Source of the DNA: Bacteroidota bacterium | Lineage (GTDB): Bacteria > Bacteroidota > Bacteroidia > Bacteroidales > Lentimicrobiaceae | Length of the DNA stretch: 64,000 nucleotides | Reading direction: 5' to 3' | NCBI GenBank assembly: GCA_023417935.1 | Contig: JAEZDY010000036.1 | Location: forward strand, 62,001 to 126,000 | Shown: piece after piece, positions 19,127 through 28,515 of the stretch | Layout of the letters: each line of letters starts with the position of its first letter | How positions within the stretch are numbered: the first letter of the stretch is position 1 | Position numbers and translations under genes: made by a program | The notes under the pieces: model-generated | What the model was told of the DNA's origin: nothing | Database searches by the model: none | Seen by the model: the letters and a program-made list of their open reading frames with translations, nothing else

Positions 19127-19735
19127 CTATTTTCTGGAAGACCACATCTTATTATTTTCTGCAATAAACCTAAGGATGTCATCACATCCTTTTCCTGTTA
19201 TCGTAGAGGTTATATATATTGGTGGTAACTCCTCCCAATACTGAAGAAGATCCTTCTTTACAGCAGCAGTGTTACTACTAAGTTGATTAGGCGACAATTT
19301 ATCGCTTTTAGTAAATACAATGGCAAATGGTAATTGCTTTTCACCGAACCAGTTGATCATATTCTTGTCAGATTCTTTGAGTTCTATTCTACTATCAAGC
19401 AATATAAATGTTAAAAGCAAATCTTCTCTTTTGGTAATATAATTATGTATCATTATCTCCCACTTCTCACGCTCGGTCTTTGATATCCTGGCATAACCAT
19501 ACCCGGGAAGATCTACCAATACCCATGCATCATTTACTAAAAAATGGTTTATAAGACGTGTCTTTCCAGGTGTAGATGAAACACGAGCGAGATTTTTACG
19601 GTTGAGCAGGTAATTAATAAGGGAAGACTTTCCAACATTCGACCTTCCAATAAAAGCATACTCTGGCTTGTCGAGCTTCGGGCATTTCCGATAATCAGTA
19701 TTACTTGCCAGGAATTCTGCCTTATGGATGATCAT
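19127..19735 (-). CDS. engB: Ribosome biogenesis GTP-binding protein EngB (YsxC/YihA)
   Basis: A 202-residue GTPase with all G motifs: G1 GRSNVGKS at 30-37, the G2 threonine in the STPGKT segment, G3 DLPGYG, G4 TKSDK and G5-like TSTITGKG. EngB assists late assembly of the large ribosomal subunit and is usually essential. The gene follows the acyltransferase pair on the same strand with a 25-base gap, so it may share their transcript. Confidence 0.95.
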   Translation of the reverse strand: MIIHKAEFLASNTDYRKCPKLDKPEYAFIGRSNVGKSSLINYLLNRKNLARVSSTPGKTRLINHFLVNDAWVLVDLPGYGYARISKTEREKWEIMIHNYITKREDLLLTFILLDSRIELKESDKNMINWFGEKQLPFAIVFTKSDKLSPNQLSSNTAAVKKDLLQYWEELPPIYITSTITGKGCDDILRFIAENNKMWSSRK

Positions 19736-19760
19736 GCTATATGATTAGAGGTTTTAAATC

Positions 19761-20687
19761 CTACTCTTGTGGAACAGAAAGGTGTCGTTCTATCTTCATT
19801 CCGTATATGTCTGCAATAGTTATCAGGATTCCTGATTCCTCAACTTCGCCAAACCCGGGGTTGATAGCTGTACCGAAGAATTTCATAGTTGATGATAGAT
19901 TCATGTATGCATTCACCAATGGTGGTATTGATTCCCCAAGGGCCCGCACTTTCTGTATCAACACTTTGTAATCCTTCTCATAAACATTGTTTTTAAAGGT
20001 TGATTCAAGAATTTTAGGATCAGTACTCAATTTGATTGGGTGATAGGGGTAAACCAATTTCTCACTATCGCCAAAATATTTCTGCATGAAATACAGTATG
20101 AGGTCTCTGGCTTCTGGATTGTAATCCGGATACATTGTAATCTTCCCAAAATAATACCTTGCATCAGGATTTTGCAATATCACTGCACCTAACCCGTCCC
20201 ATATATTGTCAAGGGAATACATGCCCTTCCTGATATTATTAGTCGGCTGGTAATTAGGCTGAACAAATGATCTACCAAGTTCTATAGTATAAGGTAAGTA
20301 ATCTTTCAGGAATTCATCACTGTACTTGAATAGTTTAAATGTTGGTGTATGATATACATTGTTATGATCAGGCTTAAGATCACGGCAATGCAAGTATCGG
20401 TATCCACCAACAATCTCTTTATCTAGAGGATTCCACACCAGTAATTGCTGAAATGGATTCTCTTCAGTATCATAATCATCAAGATCATAACTCATTCCAG
20501 TTCCGCCACCGGCATCTCTAAAAGTTATTTCTCGTAATCTGCCAATTTCAAGGGTAACGTTAGGCGCATTATGATAGTTAACCACATAGATTAAGTTATT
20601 TCCTGCGTTTGTTTTTCTAAGCAGTTTCTCTTGAGTTAGTTCCTGTTCAAGTATTTCCCTTGGAACCGGGGGAATTATATTTTCCAT
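19761..20687 (-). CDS. glsB: GNAT-type N-acyltransferase, glycine-lipid synthase GlsB-like
   Basis: About 308 residues from the ATG at 20687, one base after the stop of the upstream acyltransferase; the longer ORF would overlap that gene. It belongs to the hemolysin/OlsB-like acyl-ACP N-acyltransferase family, with the conserved segments REITFRDAGGGTG, GYRYLHC and ELGRSFVQPNYQ. Such enzymes attach a 3-hydroxyacyl chain to an amino acid. In Bacteroides a GlsB/GlsA pair makes N-acyl glycine and then the diacyl glycine lipid; OlsB/OlsA do the same with ornithine. The adjacent O-acyltransferase supports such a pathway. Which amino acid is used cannot be read from the sequence. Confidence 0.8.
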   Translation of the reverse strand: MENIIPPVPREILEQELTQEKLLRKTNAGNNLIYVVNYHNAPNVTLEIGRLREITFRDAGGGTGMSYDLDDYDTEENPFQQLLVWNPLDKEIVGGYRYLHCRDLKPDHNNVYHTPTFKLFKYSDEFLKDYLPYTIELGRSFVQPNYQPTNNIRKGMYSLDNIWDGLGAVILQNPDARYYFGKITMYPDYNPEARDLILYFMQKYFGDSEKLVYPYHPIKLSTDPKILESTFKNNVYEKDYKVLIQKVRALGESIPPLVNAYMNLSSTMKFFGTAINPGFGEVEESGILITIADIYGMKIERHLSVPQE

Positions 20688-20688
20688 G

Positions 20689-21546
20689 TTAATTAACGGT
20701 TGGTGTAAATTCTGCATTGGCATCTTTTTCGAGCAAATATACATAGCTTCTAAGCCTGGATGCCCAATCTTTATCTTTTAATTTCTTATCAAAAATGTCA
20801 ACAGGTATTGGCTTCCCAAAGGTAATAACAATGTCTTTGTTTTCCTGCTTAAACATTTCATCAACAAGGTAAAGCATTTCAATATTAGCCTTAAGACCAA
20901 TTTTATTCCGTAAACGAGCCAGATTATAGAAGAAAGAAGAATTTTTACCACTAATATGAACTGGCAGAATATGTCTGTCATATTTCCTTGCCTGTGATAA
21001 AAAGGTTTTCTTCCATTCAAGATCAATGATCTGATTTCCCACCTTTCGTGAACATAATCCTGCAGGGAAAAAGATCACAAGTTTGCCTGATTCAAATGTT
21101 TTGTTCAAGGCTTCAATATTTTCAGCATTTGATCCATGCTTGTTAACAGGCACAAATAATGATTTCAAATTCTCAATATGCAACAGGAAGTCATTTGCTG
21201 TCATCGCAATAGAAGGGTTTATTCGTCCAATTGCCAGCATCAAAGCCATACCATCCAATCCTCCCAGGGGATGATTCGAAATAGCTACAAAACTAGTTTC
21301 CTCCTTTAAATGATGTTCACCAACTACTTTAATATTGACATTAAATTCTTTTAGAACAGCATCAAGAAATTCAACTCCATGTTTGTGTCGGTTTCGTTGA
21401 ATAATTCCATTTAACCTTTCCTGATGAAGAATTCTTTTCAAGTACTTAATGATAAACTTAGGAAGAATATTTAATAAACGGGGGTTCTTCCCTTGAATTA
21501 CTTTTTCAACATCAATGAATTTAGGCTCAGTGTTTTCCGGATGCAT
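20689..21546 (-). CDS. glsA: PlsC-like O-acyltransferase, GlsA-like
   Basis: A 285-residue lysophospholipid acyltransferase family member. It carries the catalytic His/Asp block as ISNHPLGGLDG, with five residues between His and Asp rather than the usual four, a spacing I associate with the hemolysin-linked aminolipid group. Downstream FFPAGLCSRK corresponds to the substrate-binding motif (FPEG type). It is the first gene of the pair, one base from glsB. Expected role: O-acylation of the N-acyl amino acid at the inner membrane. A phosphatidic-acid role is less likely because of the coupling with the N-acyltransferase. Confidence 0.77.
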   Translation of the reverse strand: MHPENTEPKFIDVEKVIQGKNPRLLNILPKFIIKYLKRILHQERLNGIIQRNRHKHGVEFLDAVLKEFNVNIKVVGEHHLKEETSFVAISNHPLGGLDGMALMLAIGRINPSIAMTANDFLLHIENLKSLFVPVNKHGSNAENIEALNKTFESGKLVIFFPAGLCSRKVGNQIIDLEWKKTFLSQARKYDRHILPVHISGKNSSFFYNLARLRNKIGLKANIEMLYLVDEMFKQENKDIVITFGKPIPVDIFDKKLKDKDWASRLRSYVYLLEKDANAEFTPTVN

Positions 21547-21584
21547 TGCTGTGTTCTCTTATATAGCAGAGTATTTTTATTCTA

Positions 21585-21592
21585 CAAAAATA
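21585..21592 (-). promoter_or_regulatory. Possible -7 box for the glsA-glsB-engB operon
   Basis: The minus strand reads TATTTTTG, an exact match to TAnnTTTG, 38 bases before the glsA start. No convincing -33 box is seen. Confidence 0.45.
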
Positions 21593-21748
21593 GCGATTTC
21601 GCCGGTAGTTGTCACACTCCTTTATAAATCCTTTCACATTACTATATGTTAATAACCAATTATGTTGCTCTATAGTATTGATTTGCAATAATTTACAGAT
21701 TGTATTTTCTTTTTAGCGCAATAGTCTGGTTAAAAGTTATCAACAAAA

Positions 21749-21773
21749 GTGGGAAAATGTGGGAAAAAGTGGT
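21749..21773 (+). promoter_or_regulatory. MraZ operator (three GTGG repeats)
   Basis: GTGGG at 21749, GTGGG at 21759 and GTGGT at 21769 are spaced exactly 10 bases apart by A-rich spacers. This is the MraZ-box pattern of the dcw promoter, known from Escherichia coli and Mycoplasma. A -7-like TATATTTA lies at 21783-21790, so bound MraZ would sit over the promoter and autoregulate the cluster. Confidence 0.8.
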
Positions 21774-21814
21774 TTTATACACTATATTTACACTCTAAAA
21801 CCACACGATTTAAC

Positions 21815-22267
21815 ATGTTGGAAATGATAGGAGTTCATGAGTGCAAAGTTGATAATAAAGGCAGGATATTGCTACCTACTGCCCTTAAAAATCAGCTTGA
21901 GCCAATAATTTCTGATGGTTTTATTATAAAACGCAGCATTTTCCAACAATGTCTTGAAATATTTCCTCGGATTGAATGGAATGAAGCAATAGAAGGCATC
22001 AATAAATTAAGCAGGTATACTAAAAAGAACACCGACTTTATAAGGGTTTTCATGGCCGGAGTTAAGGAAGTTGAGCTTGATAATTCCGGAAGGATGTTGA
22101 TTCCGCGTGATCTTGCAGTATTTGCTAATATAACAAAAGATGTGGTACTTGCTTCAGCAGTCAATATAATTGAGGTATGGGATAAAGAGATGTATGAAGC
22201 TAAGATAGCTGAAGATCAAGTGAATTTCTCAGAGTTAGCGGAAGAGGTTATGGGTCAAATGAAATAG
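21815..22267 (+). CDS. mraZ: Transcriptional regulator MraZ
   Basis: About 150 residues from the ATG at 21815. The longer frame from 21749 begins inside the operator repeats and adds non-family sequence. Two SpoVT/AbrB-like swapped-hairpin repeats are visible: ECKVDNKGRILLP in the first and EVELDNSGRMLIPRDL in the second, each with the DxxGR signature. MraZ forms a ring that binds the repeats just upstream and represses the dcw cluster. It is the first gene of the division operon, four bases before rsmH. Confidence 0.93.
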   Translation: MLEMIGVHECKVDNKGRILLPTALKNQLEPIISDGFIIKRSIFQQCLEIFPRIEWNEAIEGINKLSRYTKKNTDFIRVFMAGVKEVELDNSGRMLIPRDLAVFANITKDVVLASAVNIIEVWDKEMYEAKIAEDQVNFSELAEEVMGQMK

Positions 22268-22271
22268 CGAT

Positions 22272-23174
22272 ATGTATCACAATCCGGTGTTGCTGCAAGA
22301 AACGATCGAGCTTTTGGCTATCAAGCCTGAAGGCACATATGTTGATGTGACCTTTGGTGGTGGTGGTCATTCAAAGGCAATACTTGACAAACTGACAACA
22401 GGCAGACTTCTAGCTTTTGATCAGGATAAAGATGCATTGAGTAACACTATACATGACCCCCGTTTCCAGCTCATAAACCAGAATTTTAAATTCCTTACAA
22501 ACTTCCTTAAGTTCTACAAGGCATTCCCGGTTGACGGCATACTTGCAGATCTTGGTATTTCATCTTTTCAGATCGATAATCCGTCCCGGGGTTTCTCTAC
22601 TCGCTTTGAAGGTGATTTAGATCTTCGCATGGACCAAAATTCAGGTGTAAGTGCACGACATGTTATCAATAATTATAATGGTGACGATCTTAAGAGAATG
22701 TTTAAGCTATATGGTGAGTTTGATAATGCCTATCATATAGCCCAGCGACTTGTAAATGCACGTGTTGATGCAGAAATATCAACAACATCAGAATTAAAAG
22801 AAGTATTGAATCCATTAGCTGAGAAGGGCCGCGAAAACAAGTTCTTTGCACGTATATTCCAGGCTTTAAGAATAGAAGTAAATAATGAGATGGAGGTATT
22901 AAAAGAACTTCTTGCTCAGTCAAATAACGCAATTAAGCCAGGTGGCAGGTTAGTGGTTATATCATATCATTCGCTCGAGGATCGCTTGGTCAAGAACCAC
23001 ATGCGATCAGGAAACTTTGAAGGCGAAATTGAAAAGGACTTTTATGGGAACATCGTTGCTCCTTTTAAGCCCCTGACAAGGAAGCCAATTACTGCGGGTA
23101 ATGAAGAATTGGAAGAAAATCCCAGATCAAGAAGTGCCAAATTGAGGGCAGCAGAAAGGACAAACCATGGCTAG
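22272..23174 (+). CDS. rsmH: 16S rRNA m4C1402 N4-methyltransferase RsmH
   Basis: A 300-residue SAM-dependent methyltransferase (formerly MraW). It starts with the family N-terminus YHNPVLLQET, followed by the SAM motif VDVTFGGGGHS, DGILADLGISS, and late VISYHSLEDRLVK. It methylates N4 of C1402 in the decoding centre. The stop overlaps the ftsL-like gene by eight bases. Confidence 0.96.
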   Translation: MYHNPVLLQETIELLAIKPEGTYVDVTFGGGGHSKAILDKLTTGRLLAFDQDKDALSNTIHDPRFQLINQNFKFLTNFLKFYKAFPVDGILADLGISSFQIDNPSRGFSTRFEGDLDLRMDQNSGVSARHVINNYNGDDLKRMFKLYGEFDNAYHIAQRLVNARVDAEISTTSELKEVLNPLAEKGRENKFFARIFQALRIEVNNEMEVLKELLAQSNNAIKPGGRLVVISYHSLEDRLVKNHMRSGNFEGEIEKDFYGNIVAPFKPLTRKPITAGNEELEENPRSRSAKLRAAERTNHG

Positions 23175-23673
23175 ATTCAATTTCACACCTGAGGTATCTC
23201 AATTTGAAAATGTTAAAGTCAAAAAAACTGCACTTCAGAAAAATACGGTAAAAAAGGTTAATTTCAATGAGCCAGTGAAAGATCCTGAACCACGGGTTAT
23301 GGCCAAGAAGCGCTTCAGGAAAATGAAGATGTTAAACAGGAACATTTCATTCAGCAAATCGGCTGCTTCAATTCTTGATGGTAGTTTTCTTACTCGCGAG
23401 AACTTGCTTAGGCAAATCCCTTTTATAATATTTATAACCTTCTTAGGCATCATGTATATTGCCAATTCTTATAACGCAGAGAAAACAATTATTGAAATAG
23501 GAAGAACTAAAAACCAACTCGAGGAATTGAGGTACGAATACATAACAGTTAAATCACAACTCGTATTTCAGAGCAAGCAATCCAATGTAGCTTACCGTTT
23601 ATCAAACACTCAGGTTAAAGAATCAACTGTTCCACCAATCAAACTTAAAAATACGGAGGCAGGAAATGAGTAG
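23167..23673 (+). CDS. ftsL: FtsL-like cell division membrane protein
   Basis: A 168-residue bitopic protein: a long basic cytoplasmic part (1-85), one membrane span (PFIIFITFLGIMYIAN), then a coiled-coil region (IGRTKNQLEELRYEYITVKSQ type heptads) in the periplasm. This topology and its place between rsmH and the division PBP identify it as FtsL, which forms a complex with the FtsQ and FtsB types and helps activate FtsWI. Sequence similarity in this family is weak, so the call rests on topology and position. The cytoplasmic part is longer than in E. coli FtsL (121 residues in total). Confidence 0.82.
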   Translation: MARFNFTPEVSQFENVKVKKTALQKNTVKKVNFNEPVKDPEPRVMAKKRFRKMKMLNRNISFSKSAASILDGSFLTRENLLRQIPFIIFITFLGIMYIANSYNAEKTIIEIGRTKNQLEELRYEYITVKSQLVFQSKQSNVAYRLSNTQVKESTVPPIKLKNTEAGNE

Positions 23674-25759
23674 CGAGAAAAACGACATACTCAGGAATGT
23701 TTACATAGTGTATTTCTTAGTGGTACTTGCTGGTTGCGCTATAATCGGAAAAGCCGCATATATTCAGATAGTTGAGGGAGATATTTGGCGTGAGAAAGGA
23801 AAGGTGATGAATCTCAAAGTTGAGAAGATAGAGGCAACACGAGGTAACATAATGGCAAGTGACGGCAGTTTGCTGGCCGCAAGTGTTCCATTGTTCAATC
23901 TGCGCGTTGATGTCGGGAATACGCATTATAATGATCAATACTTTTATGAAAATGTTGACTCACTAGCCTTATGTCTGTCAAACCTCTTTAATGACAGGTC
24001 AATGGCAGCTTATAAGCAAATTCTGGTTAAAGGCAGAAAAAACAACAACAGATATTTACTTCTTAAACGAGATATAACATATACCCAATTAAAGAAACTT
24101 CGTAAGTTCCCAATCTTTCGGGATGGGAAATACAAGGGAGGCGTAATAGCCGAACCTAAAAGTAAACGAGTGCTTCCATATCAATGGCTGGCATTCCGCA
24201 CAATTGGATGGGATAAAGACGGTTCTGAGAATGACGTAGGGCTTGAAGGAGCATACAGCGATATCCTCAAAGGCGAAAGTGGCAGCAGACTGATGCAACG
24301 TATTGGAAGTGGTGCATGGCGTCCAACCAATGAAGAGAATGAAATAGATCCTCAGAATGGACATGATATAATTACATCAATTGATATCAACATACAGGAT
24401 GTAGCTGAAGATGCCTTAATGAGGCAGTTGATCAAGAATGAAGCTGACCATGGATGTGCAATTTTAATGGAAGTAAGCACCGGCTTTATTGTGGCCATAG
24501 CAAACCTTGGCAAGAATGAAAAAGGATTCTATGAAGAAAAGTTTAATTATGCAGTTGGCGAAAGTTCTGAACCCGGATCAACATTTAAGACTGCCTCCTT
24601 GCTTGCCGCACTTGACGACGGCGTAATTGATACAAGCCGAATCATTGATACAGAAGATGGCACTACGCGCTTTGCCAACCGGGTGATGCGTGATTCACAT
24701 AAAGGTGGATATGGTAAGATATCTGTCGGTCGCGCTTTTGAACTGTCATCTAATGTGGCTATTTCTAAAGCAATTGTTACAGCGTATAAAGACCAACCAC
24801 AGGGGTTAATTGACAGATTTTACTTTATGCGACTGAATCAAACGTTAAGTCTTGATATTCCTGGAGAAGGGCAACCAAATATTAAAAGCACTGACCATAA
24901 ACACTGGTCGAAAGTATCACTGCCTTGGATGTCAATAGGGTATGAAATAGCATTGACCCCACTGCAAACATTAGCATTTTATAATGCCATTGCCAATAAC
25001 GGCGTGATGGTAAAACCACAATTCATTAAAGAAATAAGAGCATCAGGGTTACTGACCAAAAAGTTTGAAACTGTAGTACTAAAAGATAAAATTGTAAAGA
25101 ATCAAGGTGCTATTGACCAAATGAGGAAATTGCTAGAAGGGGTAGTGGAACATGGTACAGCAACTAACCTCAGAAATCCAATTTACAAGATTGCAGGTAA
25201 AACAGGCACAGCTCAGATTGCACAAAACAATAAAGGATACAACAAGTCAAACTATAAAGCTTCTTTTGCTGGATATTTTCCGGCTGATAACCCAAAGTAT
25301 TCATGCATAGTAGTCATTAACAATCCTACAAAGGGTATTTATTACGGTGGTTCAATTGCAGGTCCGGTATTTAAAGAAATTGCTGATAAGGTATATGCAA
25401 CCCGCCTCTCGCCTGGTGAAACTCCAACGGAGAATCTATCTGTCAACGCTATCAAAAATGCTTCAGGTAGTAGCGGAGATATAGCATATCTGCTTAAACA
25501 CTCAAGCCTGAGACTGCCAAATGATTCCGATTACATCAAAATAGAAACCGATGATACCGTTACAATGGTGAGATCACTGGTGTTGGAAGATGATAAAATG
25601 CCAGAGGTTATTGGTATGGGTGCACGTGATGCAGTTTATCTACTTGAATCGGCAGGTTTAAACGTTAAAGTTGTGGGTAAAGGCAAGGTCAGGAAACAAT
25701 CTATTGTTCCTGGCAGTGCATATAAAAGAGGCACTAACTGTATAATTGAACTTGGGTAG
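23666..25759 (+). CDS. ftsI: Division-specific penicillin-binding protein (FtsI/PBP3 type) with PASTA domain
   Basis: A 697-residue class B transpeptidase. A membrane anchor occupies about residues 11-32. A dimerisation region follows, with RGNIMASDGSLLA, then the transpeptidase domain with active serine S305 in STFK, a later SSN in ELSSNVAISK, and KTGT in AGKTGTAQI. The last 55 residues form a PASTA domain (MPEVIGMGARDAVYLLESAGL), common in Bacteroidota FtsI. It cross-links septal peptidoglycan together with FtsW, encoded further on. The start overlaps ftsL by eight bases. Confidence 0.93.
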   Translation: MSSEKNDILRNVYIVYFLVVLAGCAIIGKAAYIQIVEGDIWREKGKVMNLKVEKIEATRGNIMASDGSLLAASVPLFNLRVDVGNTHYNDQYFYENVDSLALCLSNLFNDRSMAAYKQILVKGRKNNNRYLLLKRDITYTQLKKLRKFPIFRDGKYKGGVIAEPKSKRVLPYQWLAFRTIGWDKDGSENDVGLEGAYSDILKGESGSRLMQRIGSGAWRPTNEENEIDPQNGHDIITSIDINIQDVAEDALMRQLIKNEADHGCAILMEVSTGFIVAIANLGKNEKGFYEEKFNYAVGESSEPGSTFKTASLLAALDDGVIDTSRIIDTEDGTTRFANRVMRDSHKGGYGKISVGRAFELSSNVAISKAIVTAYKDQPQGLIDRFYFMRLNQTLSLDIPGEGQPNIKSTDHKHWSKVSLPWMSIGYEIALTPLQTLAFYNAIANNGVMVKPQFIKEIRASGLLTKKFETVVLKDKIVKNQGAIDQMRKLLEGVVEHGTATNLRNPIYKIAGKTGTAQIAQNNKGYNKSNYKASFAGYFPADNPKYSCIVVINNPTKGIYYGGSIAGPVFKEIADKVYATRLSPGETPTENLSVNAIKNASGSSGDIAYLLKHSSLRLPNDSDYIKIETDDTVTMVRSLVLEDDKMPEVIGMGARDAVYLLESAGLNVKVVGKGKVRKQSIVPGSAYKRGTNCIIELG

Positions 25760-25762
25760 TTG

Positions 25763-27226
25763 ATGAAAAGATTAATAGACATATTATACAAGTGTAGGAT
25801 AATACGGGTAATCGGAAATAACGATATCCTGATTGACAAGATTACGTTCGATTCACGGGATCTGTCGAAGAAATCGGTTTTTATAGCGATTAAAGGCACA
25901 ATGACCGATGGTCACAATTACATTGAGCAGGTGGTTCAGGGAGGTGTTGTGGCAGTGGTATGCGAGAACCTACCTGAAGAAATTGACATTAGGGTCTGTT
26001 ATATTCTTGTTAAGGATTCAGCTGAAACGTTGGCATACATGGCTTGTAATTATTATGACAATCCATCAGAGAAAATCCACCTTATTGGCATAACCGGTAC
26101 CAACGGTAAAACAACAACAGCCACGTTACTTTATGATTTGTACCGTTCAGCCGGTTATAAAACAGGGCTTATTTCTACAGTAAAGAATTGCATTCACAAT
26201 AAGGTTTTCCAAACAAAGCACACAACTCCTGATCCATTGCAATTAAATGCATTGCTATCCGAAATGGTAGAATTTGGATGTGAGTATTGTTTCATGGAAG
26301 TTAGTTCTCATGCCATTGTGCAACATCGCATAACAGGATTAAAGTACAGAGGGGGTATATTTAGTAATCTTACACATGACCATCTTGACTTTCATAAAAC
26401 ATTTGAATCATATAGGGATGCCAAAAAGGGCTTCTTTGACAAACTGCCTGCTGATGCTTTTGCATTAATCAACATTGATGATAAGAATGGCAGATTTATG
26501 GTTCAGAATACCAAAGCGAAAGTGGTTACAATGGCTATTAAAACTGCTGCTGACTATCACTGCAAAGTGCTTGAAAATCAATTTGACGGATTGCTCCTTA
26601 ACATCAACGGAAAGGAAGTATGGACTCATCTGGTAGGTGAATTCAATGCTTACAATATACTGGCTATATATGCAGCAACAAGGTTATTGTCACTTGATGA
26701 ACAGGAAGCGCTAGTTGCACTTAGCAAGTTGCAGCCAGTTGATGGGAGATTTGAATACTTCAGGTCAACCGATGGAATTGTAGCAATTGTTGATTACGCT
26801 CACACCCCTGATGCATTAAAGAATGTAATCGATACTATTAATGCAATCAGAGCAGGATTAGGAAAGTTGATAACTGTAGTTGGTGCTGGTGGTGACCGCG
26901 ATAAGAGCAAACGACCTGTTATGGCTAGGATAGCAGCAGAAGGAAGTAACATGGTCATACTCACATCCGACAATCCACGAACTGAGGATCCTAAGGTCAT
27001 ACTCAGTGAAATGAATGCAGGAATTCCCATTGACAAGAAGAAAAGGTCACTCACTATAACTGATCGAAGGCAAGCCATAAAAACTGCATGTAATATGGCC
27101 AATGATGGTGATGTTATTTTGGTTGCCGGGAAAGGTCATGAAACATACCAGGAAATTAATGGTGAGCGGTTTCATTTTGATGACAGAGAACAAATCAAAG
27201 AATTCTTTTACAACAATAACGAGTAA
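25763..27226 (+). CDS. murE: UDP-MurNAc-tripeptide synthetase MurE (meso-DAP type)
   Basis: About 487 residues. The preferred start is the ATG at 25763; a TTG codon just before it (25760) could be read as a start but is unnecessary. It has the three Mur ligase domains: UDP-binding N-domain, ATPase domain with GITGTNGKTTTATL, and C-terminal domain. The motif DNPR (in LTSDNPRTEDP) marks enzymes that add meso-diaminopimelate rather than lysine. It adds the third amino acid of the stem peptide in the cytoplasm. The PBP stop lies three bases upstream. Confidence 0.95.
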   Translation: MKRLIDILYKCRIIRVIGNNDILIDKITFDSRDLSKKSVFIAIKGTMTDGHNYIEQVVQGGVVAVVCENLPEEIDIRVCYILVKDSAETLAYMACNYYDNPSEKIHLIGITGTNGKTTTATLLYDLYRSAGYKTGLISTVKNCIHNKVFQTKHTTPDPLQLNALLSEMVEFGCEYCFMEVSSHAIVQHRITGLKYRGGIFSNLTHDHLDFHKTFESYRDAKKGFFDKLPADAFALINIDDKNGRFMVQNTKAKVVTMAIKTAADYHCKVLENQFDGLLLNINGKEVWTHLVGEFNAYNILAIYAATRLLSLDEQEALVALSKLQPVDGRFEYFRSTDGIVAIVDYAHTPDALKNVIDTINAIRAGLGKLITVVGAGGDRDKSKRPVMARIAAEGSNMVILTSDNPRTEDPKVILSEMNAGIPIDKKKRSLTITDRRQAIKTACNMANDGDVILVAGKGHETYQEINGERFHFDDREQIKEFFYNNNE

Positions 27227-27238
27227 ACAATATAAAAC

Positions 27239-28492
27239 ATGCTGTATTATCTCTTTGATTTTCTAGATGAAGCGTACAATATTCCGGGGTCAGGAGTATT
27301 TCAGTACATCTCATTTCGTGCAGCGCTCGCAGTGATTACTTCCTTGACTATCTCTCTGCTTTTTGGAAAGTCACTCATAAACCTCTTACGTAGGAAACAA
27401 GTTGGGGAACCTGTAAGGGATCTTGGCTTAACAGGTCAAAAAGAAAAACAGGGCACTCCTACCATGGGAGGTCTTATCATTCTAACTGCCATTATCGTCC
27501 CTACTCTGCTGTTTGCAAAGCTTAACAATATTTATATTATCCTGATCCTTTTTACCACTGTCTGGCTTGGGTTTATTGGATTTCTCGATGATTATATTAA
27601 AGTATTTCGCAAGGATAAGAAAGGCTTGGCAGCAAGCTTTAAGGTTTTCGGTCAAATTTTCATAGGCCTGGTGGTAGCGTTGACTTTATACTTCCATGAT
27701 GGAGTGGTTATCAGGGAAAAACTTCATGAAACCAATACCCATTCAACAACACAGTTGAGTGAATTTGAAAGAAGTCCCGATCATACTACCAAGTTTTCAC
27801 GTGAAGCAGTAAAATCAACTAAAACCACAATTCCATTTGTAAAAAATAATGAATTTGATTACTCCATAATCCTTAGGCCTTTTGGTGAAGCAGCAAAAAA
27901 ATACGCTTTCCTGATCTTTATTCCTATCGTAATATTCATTATTACAGCAGTGTCAAATGGCGCTAACCTAACTGATGGCATCGACGGACTTGCCACTGGC
28001 ACATCGGCCATAATAGGTGCCACTTTAGGTATACTTGCATGGGTATCAGGTAACATAGTATTTGCTGATTACCTAAATATAATGTATCTGCCTAATACAG
28101 GTGAACTCGCCATATTTGTAAGTGCGTTTGTTGGGGCATGTACCGGTTTTCTTTGGTATAACACATATCCCGCACAGGTTTTTATGGGAGATACAGGTTC
28201 ACTTGCAATAGGTGGTATCATTGCTGTTCTTGCAATTATGATACGTAAAGAACTTCTCTTACCAATTCTTTGTGGGATATTTTTTGCTGAAAACCTGTCA
28301 GTTGTTCTACAGGTAGCGTACTTCAAACATACCAAGAGAAAGTATGGCGAAGGCAGAAGGATATTCCTTATGTCACCATTACATCATCATTACCAAAAAC
28401 TCGGCTATTCAGAACCCAAGATAGTACAACGGTTTTTCATTGTTGGAATAATGCTCGCGGTACTAACCATAATTACATTAAAGATAAGGTAA
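27239..28492 (+). CDS. mraY: Phospho-MurNAc-pentapeptide transferase MraY
   Basis: A 417-residue polytopic membrane enzyme that makes lipid I from undecaprenyl phosphate and UDP-MurNAc-pentapeptide. Conserved catalytic segments are present: FLDDYIKV, NLTDGIDGLATG, FMGDTGSLAIGG and SPLHHHYQKLG. It is longer than the E. coli enzyme (360) because of a charged insertion at about residues 160-205, usual in Bacteroidota. It is followed after 23 bases by the murD remnant. Confidence 0.96.
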   Translation: MLYYLFDFLDEAYNIPGSGVFQYISFRAALAVITSLTISLLFGKSLINLLRRKQVGEPVRDLGLTGQKEKQGTPTMGGLIILTAIIVPTLLFAKLNNIYIILILFTTVWLGFIGFLDDYIKVFRKDKKGLAASFKVFGQIFIGLVVALTLYFHDGVVIREKLHETNTHSTTQLSEFERSPDHTTKFSREAVKSTKTTIPFVKNNEFDYSIILRPFGEAAKKYAFLIFIPIVIFIITAVSNGANLTDGIDGLATGTSAIIGATLGILAWVSGNIVFADYLNIMYLPNTGELAIFVSAFVGACTGFLWYNTYPAQVFMGDTGSLAIGGIIAVLAIMIRKELLLPILCGIFFAENLSVVLQVAYFKHTKRKYGEGRRIFLMSPLHHHYQKLGYSEPKIVQRFFIVGIMLAVLTIITLKIR

Positions 28493-28515
28493 CAAGGACT
28501 TTTAATAATATACTC

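Noticed and set aside
19761..21546. Single bifunctional OlsF-type ornithine-lipid synthase
   Set aside because: The two acyltransferase halves are separate genes with their own stop and start one base apart, not a fusion.
21749..21814. Upstream extension of mraZ
   Set aside because: The first codons coincide with the MraZ-box repeats and the family N-terminus begins at the ATG at 21815 or 21824.
28493..28515. Frameshifted N-terminal part of murD upstream of the fragment
   Set aside because: Only 23 bases lie between the mraY stop and the fragment's ATG, and no MurD N-terminal sequence is found in any other gene of the window.
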